44,697 nt of DNA from a virus: IMG/VR virus record IMGVR_UViG_3300020411_001693, positions 1 through 44,697 of that record. One strand, given 5' to 3'. A program made the translations under genes and the position numbers. Positions 42,278-44,697 of the stretch are shown piece by piece. The notes beneath the pieces are model-generated. The model searched no databases, was not told the origin of the DNA, and worked only from the letters and a program-made list of their open reading frames with translations. The stretch's first letter is position 1; each line of letters starts with the position of its first letter.

Positions 42278-42514
42278 TCAGATCATCTTTAGTCTTTGGA
42301 GATGATGTAGTGTGTCTTTGCATCCGCCTATGTGTTTGTTATCAATTTGAACTTGTGGAAAGGTAGCACCCTCCTCAAACTCCTCATAAAACTGGCGACG
42401 AGTAAAGTCTTTGTCCAGTTTGTACTCTAGGTATTCTATCTTGACAGCAGCAAAGAGTTGTCTGACTCTTTCGCACCATTGACAGTTATCTCTAGACCAT
42501 AGAACTGCTTTCAT
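42278..42514 (-). CDS. glutaredoxin (78 aa)
   Basis: A short thioredoxin-fold protein with the redox motif CQWC (C11, C14), the cis-proline segment TFPQVQID (P53) and the glutathione-site IGGCKD (G63, G64). Phage glutaredoxins usually donate electrons to ribonucleotide reductase. The ATG overlaps the stop of the upstream oxygenase gene (ATGA). Confidence 0.85.
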   Translation of the reverse strand: MKAVLWSRDNCQWCERVRQLFAAVKIEYLEYKLDKDFTRRQFYEEFEEGATFPQVQIDNKHIGGCKDTLHHLQRLKMI

Positions 42515-43101
42515 GAATTTTTCAGTATTTTTGGGTCAATGAATTTACGCTCGAAACGTTTACTCAATTGTACTATGTTTCCTGCAACAACAAACCTGTC
42601 ATTGCCTTCTTCCATCTTATCAACACCATGTGGTGCATAGGATGGATAAAATATTATATCATTTGTTCTCTGTGTTTCGGGATATACTTTCTGATCTCCT
42701 AACATAAAGTAGAAGCACTTTTGTTTCGGAACATCAACGAAATGCACCCATGAAACCAGTTGACTAGGATGTTTATAATGATTATGAACATCAATAACCG
42801 CACTGAGTTCCCTTGTATATAGTTGACCCCAAATGCTGTCGTAACTGAATATAGATTCACTATTATACAATCCAATTTTTTGTAGAACTTCCTTCAGTTT
42901 TGGTATGTAGATCTGAAGTAGTTCTTTATCTACAAAGTTACCATCCACTGTGTTAGCAGTGTTGTTAGGATTCCTATGGTAACCTGTGTAATGTTGACCC
43001 CAATCAGGATCACCCTTCAAAAAGTAAGGGTTTCTGTATTTCTTCTTCAAATTTTTGACAGTACTATCCGTCAGGACAAACTGTTCCGTCCATAATATCA
43101 T
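42511..43101 (-). CDS. 2OG-Fe(II) oxygenase (196 aa)
   Basis: The beta-helix core has DVHNHYKHPSQLVSWVHFVD (H106, H108), then CFYFMLGDQ and DIIFYPSYAPHGVDK (H158) and DRFVVAGNI (R169). This is the HxH/D...H...R arrangement seen in cyanophage oxygenases. It is translationally coupled to glutaredoxin. The substrate is unknown. Confidence 0.7.
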   Translation of the reverse strand: MILWTEQFVLTDSTVKNLKKKYRNPYFLKGDPDWGQHYTGYHRNPNNTANTVDGNFVDKELLQIYIPKLKEVLQKIGLYNSESIFSYDSIWGQLYTRELSAVIDVHNHYKHPSQLVSWVHFVDVPKQKCFYFMLGDQKVYPETQRTNDIIFYPSYAPHGVDKMEEGNDRFVVAGNIVQLSKRFERKFIDPKILKNS

Positions 43102-43118
43102 AACAAAGTTTTATTATA

Positions 43119-43403
43119 TTAACTCGTTGGATAAGAACCAGTGATGGTCTTCTGCTTCTCCATGTAATCTCTGTCTGCTAGGACTAACTTCTTCGCCATC
43201 TCCTGCTTTCTCCAGTAGTCTATCCTCTCATCAAATGCAGTTCTGTCAATCTTCTTTAGAAGTCTCTCTCTAAATCTCCACTGTGGATTTGACCCTGAGG
43301 TATCAAGAGCAGTAGCGTCAGCAGCATCAGAAAGTACACCGTCTTTTTCTTTGAGTGTATTGTTAACAGAGCTATCAAACTCTGCGTTTCTTGCTATAGA
43401 CAT
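43119..43403 (-). CDS. unknown charged protein (94 aa)
   Basis: The first 40 residues are probably disordered (NTLKEKDGVLSDAADATALD). A basic helical segment (WRFRERLLKKIDRTAFDERI, then DYWRKQEMAKKL) follows. There is no membrane segment or cysteine pattern. An exact late promoter lies 25 bp upstream. Function unknown. Confidence 0.55.
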   Translation of the reverse strand: MSIARNAEFDSSVNNTLKEKDGVLSDAADATALDTSGSNPQWRFRERLLKKIDRTAFDERIDYWRKQEMAKKLVLADRDYMEKQKTITGSYPTS

Positions 43404-43426
43404 CTGTTATCTGTTTGTTTCTACAC

Positions 43427-43630
43427 TTATTTATAAGACTCGTCATAAGATGGAGGGATGTGATGGTCATTCCAGTGCCTGATATTACCACCAACAATAA
43501 AACAGTTGGTGATTACAAGTTGAACCATGATAAGGGTTCTTATAATACAGATCCAGTTGTCATACTTCTTTGTTGTCTCATCATTGAAAGAACCTAAAGC
43601 ATACTTCCAGACCTTCCAGAACTCTTTCAT
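43427..43630 (-). CDS. small membrane protein (67 aa), cyanophage type
   Basis: MKEFWKVWKYALGSFNDETT leads into one hydrophobic helix (IIRTLIMVQLVITNCFIVGG) at about residues 29-48, then a His-rich tail. Proteins starting in this way are familiar from cyanomyoviruses; the function is unknown. The ATG overlaps the stop of the 36-aa ORF (ATGA). Confidence 0.6.
   Translation of the reverse strand: MKEFWKVWKYALGSFNDETTKKYDNWICIIRTLIMVQLVITNCFIVGGNIRHWNDHHIPPSYDESYK
43428..43435 (-). promoter_or_regulatory. T4-type late promoter (TATAAATA)
   Basis: An exact TATAAATA on the minus strand, overlapping the stop of the 67-aa gene and 25 bp before the ATG at 43403. Confidence 0.65.
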
Positions 43631-43737
43631 CCGAACGTCCGTACGTTGTAGTGTCTACGGACAGGTGGGTAAAGATCTTTCTTTACTCTTGCCTTCATGT
43701 ATATGCGAAGGAGTTGGTCAGTTGTTAGTGTCATCAT
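43627..43737 (-). CDS. very small basic protein (36 aa)
   Basis: It begins MMTLTTDQLLRIYMKARVKK and ends in a basic, proline-containing tail (YPPVRRHYNVRTFG). ATGA coupling to the 67-aa gene supports translation. As at thyX, the start lies a few bases after the T7 tail of a terminator and a -10-like TAAATT, with almost no leader. Confidence 0.5.
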   Translation of the reverse strand: MMTLTTDQLLRIYMKARVKKDLYPPVRRHYNVRTFG

Positions 43738-43749
43738 GATAATTTAGCA

Positions 43750-43777
43750 TAAAAAAAGACCCCTGTAAAGGGGTCTT
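43750..43777 (-). terminator. intrinsic terminator
   Basis: AAGACCCC and GGGGTCTT form an 8-bp stem with a 6-nt loop, followed on the minus strand by seven T and then ATGC. It is the downstream stop for the ncRNA transcript. Confidence 0.85.
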
Positions 43778-43789
43778 ACATATCGAAGT

Positions 43790-44042
43790 AATAACAAAAG
43801 GAGGGAGACCCCGAAAGGTCTCCTATGTTATAACGAAAAGGGGAAGGAAGGATTACTTATCGTACCAACATGAACAGGGAATCGCTAAAGCGAAAATTTG
43901 TTACTGCTCAACTCAAGTTCCTCTGGTAAAGGTTCACCTCCTTTAGGGAGGGCGAGTACCACCTCTAACTTGATGCATTACCCCGCCAAATTCCAACAGG
44001 GTTATTCTGCCACTTCCATGAGCGATGATCAGTCACTCATCT
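43790..44042 (-). ncRNA. candidate early non-coding RNA between psbA and the 36-aa gene
   Basis: A perfect sigma-70 promoter places the 5' end near 44042, and hairpin terminators lie at 43804-43823 and 43750-43777. The RNA would be about 240-290 nt. Its first bases form an 8-bp hairpin (ATGAGTGA with TCGCTCAT, 7-nt loop). Further on, CCTCC and GGAGG pair around CTAAA, and AAAGGAGGTGA within this hairpin is fully complementary to the 16S rRNA 3' tail. TCGC-TTTA-GCGA forms another hairpin. No ORF longer than about 30 codons with a proper start is present. Two short protein-like stretches (containing HRSWKWQNNPVGIW, and LPKGGEPLPEELELSS) lie in different frames, so a decayed small gene is the main alternative. 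Confidence 0.5.
43804..43823 (-). terminator. hairpin, probable first terminator of the ncRNA
   Basis: GGAGACC and GGTCTCC form a 7-bp stem with a 6-nt loop; on the minus strand it is followed by CCCTCCTTTTG. The U-tract is short, so stopping may be partial. Confidence 0.5.
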
Positions 44043-44048
44043 GTATTT

Positions 44049-44077
44049 ATTATAACAGCATCTTCACTACGTGTCAA
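44049..44077 (-). promoter_or_regulatory. perfect sigma-70 promoter (TTGACA-N17-TATAAT)
   Basis: TTGACA (44077-44072), exactly 17 bp, TATAAT (44054-44049) on the minus strand; the start point is near 44042. AATAAATA, a late-like motif, overlaps the -10. It is the best promoter match in the window, yet no ordinary gene follows. Confidence 0.8.
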
Positions 44078-44181
44078 CTCTTTTTGGTGATATCTTATAT
44101 GCATTAGTTCTATCAAGGAGAAAGACCCTACTATGATTAGGTTGCAGACGGTCAGAGGATGAGTAAAATATTTCAAGGCAT

Positions 44182-44210
44182 AAAAAAAGACCCCTACTAT
44201 GTAGAGGTCT
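44182..44210 (-). terminator. intrinsic terminator of psbA
   Basis: AGACCTCTAC pairs with GTAGGGGTCT on the minus strand (10 bp with one G-U, 3-nt loop), followed by seven T and ATGC. The G-U pair becomes a C-A mismatch on the plus strand, so it works for the minus strand. It starts 12 bp after the psbA stop. Confidence 0.85.
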
Positions 44211-44221
44211 GTGTGATCGGA

Positions 44222-44697
44222 CTAACCGATAGCGGGTGCTGTAAGAGCAACAGTTGAAGACTCAGCAGAAGCAAGGTCTAGTGGGAAGTTGTGTGCATTT
44301 CTTTCATGCATTACTTCCATACCTAGGTTTGCTCTGTTTAGAACATCTCCCCATGTAGGAACGATCTTTCCGTTAGCATCAACTACAGACTGGTTAAAGT
44401 TGAAACCGTTGAGGTTGAATGCCATTGTACAGATTCCCATAGAGGTCAACCATACACATACAACTGGGAATGTTGCTAGGAAGAAGTGTAAACTTCTTGA
44501 GTTATTGAAAGAAGCATATTGGAATATGAGTCTTCCGAAGTAACCGTGTGCAGCAACGATGTTGTATGTTTCTTCTTCTTGTCCAAACTTATAGCCGTAG
44601 TTTTGACTCTCGTTCTCTGTTGTTTCTCTGATTAGAGATGATGTAACTAAAGAACCGTGCATTGCACTGAAGAGACTACCACCGAACATACCTGCTA
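44222..44697 (-). CDS. psbA: photosystem II D1 protein, C-terminal half (5' end outside window)
   Basis: The last 157 or so residues of D1 are present. [14 protein letters not shown] holds the non-heme iron ligand His215, [20 protein letters not shown] is conserved, [15 protein letters not shown] contains the QB-site Ser264 and His272, and [17 protein letters not shown] holds the Mn4Ca ligands His332, Glu333, His337, Asp342 and Ala344. A 16-residue C-terminal extension ([15 protein letters not shown]) follows the processing site, as in precursor D1. Phage D1 replaces the damaged host protein so that photosynthesis continues during infection. The gene is cut by the window end and carries its own terminator. 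Confidence 0.95.
   Translation of the reverse strand, partial: AGMFGGSLFSAMHGSLVTSSLIRETTENESQNYGYKFGQEEETYNIVAAHGYFGRLIFQYASFNNSRSLHFFLATFPVVCVWLTSMGICTMAFNLNGFNFNQSVVDANGKIVPTWGDVLNRANLGMEVMHERNAHNFPLDLASAESSTVALTAPAIG

Noticed and set aside
43898-44107. Plus-strand 69-codon frame in the psbA downstream gap
   Set aside because: No ATG, no ribosome binding site, low-quality composition; it is antisense to the promoter-driven transcript.
43780-44180. tRNA gene in the gap downstream of psbA
   Set aside because: I looked for acceptor stem pairing and a TTC-x-A-x-x-C arm on both strands; neither is present in a proper arrangement.

Overview
The window is a 44.7-kb piece of a T4-like cyanophage (a marine cyanomyovirus infecting Synechococcus or Prochlorococcus). 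It carries T4 core genes (gp4, gp5, gp26, gp27-like, gp32, gp33, gp48, gp53, gp54, gp59) together with cyanobacterium-derived or cyanophage-typical genes: psbA, cp12, thyX, phoH, a DUF1825 gene, a DUF4278 gene, glutaredoxin and several 2-oxoglutarate/Fe(II) oxygenases. Genes are packed with 1-10 bp overlaps. Almost all lie on the minus strand; a four-gene plus-strand block (gp4, unknown, gp48, gp53) interrupts them at 24.7-28.1 kb.

Layout: (1) 1-15.8 kb: very large, repetitive tail-fibre or adhesin-like virion proteins (one cut by the window start, then 627, 884 and 1847 aa), a 2OG oxygenase among them, and small virion-associated proteins. (2) 15.8-24.7 kb: baseplate hub and tail block, transcribed as gp54-like, gp26, a 59-aa gp51-like/chaperone ORF, two coiled-coil/glycine-rich tape-measure-like proteins, a gp27-like hub protein, CP12 and gp5. 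(3) 24.8-28.05 kb, plus strand: gp4, unknown, gp48, gp53. (4) 28.0-35.1 kb: two oxygenases, gp32, a small protein with a PIP-box-like motif, a DUF1825 protein, gp59, a radical SAM enzyme, gp33, a RecB-like nuclease and PhoH. This keeps the T4 order 33-59-32 with extra genes inserted. (5) 35.1-39.9 kb: an unusual cluster with one carbamoyltransferase C-terminal (YrdC-like) half, two different N-terminal (Kae1-like) halves, a second radical SAM enzyme, and thyX. (6) 39.9-43.7 kb: small proteins, a third radical SAM enzyme, glutaredoxin and a fourth oxygenase. (7) 43.74-44.22 kb: a stretch without a convincing gene, holding a perfect sigma-70 promoter, a probable non-coding RNA and several terminators. 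(8) The C-terminal half of psbA runs off the window end.

Regulation can be read in places. Late promoters of the T4 type (TATAAATA or close variants) stand 16-30 bp before structural and some other genes. Host-type TTGACx-N17-TATAAT promoters stand before gp32, the DUF1825 gene, the secreted-peptide/DUF4278 pair and the ncRNA. Three intrinsic terminators share an identical T7-ATGC tail. Two of them run directly into the -10-like start region of the next gene.

The strongest candidates for something undescribed are: the early ncRNA at about 43.79-44.04 kb, with a near-perfect match to the 16S rRNA 3' end complement; the split carbamoyltransferase/radical SAM cluster, which may be a modification pathway; a possible -1 frameshift joining gp26 to the 59-aa ORF; and a 65-bp sequence found in two places, one of which forms the first codons of a carbamoyltransferase gene. 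Gene calls were made by reading translations and motifs; no database search was run.
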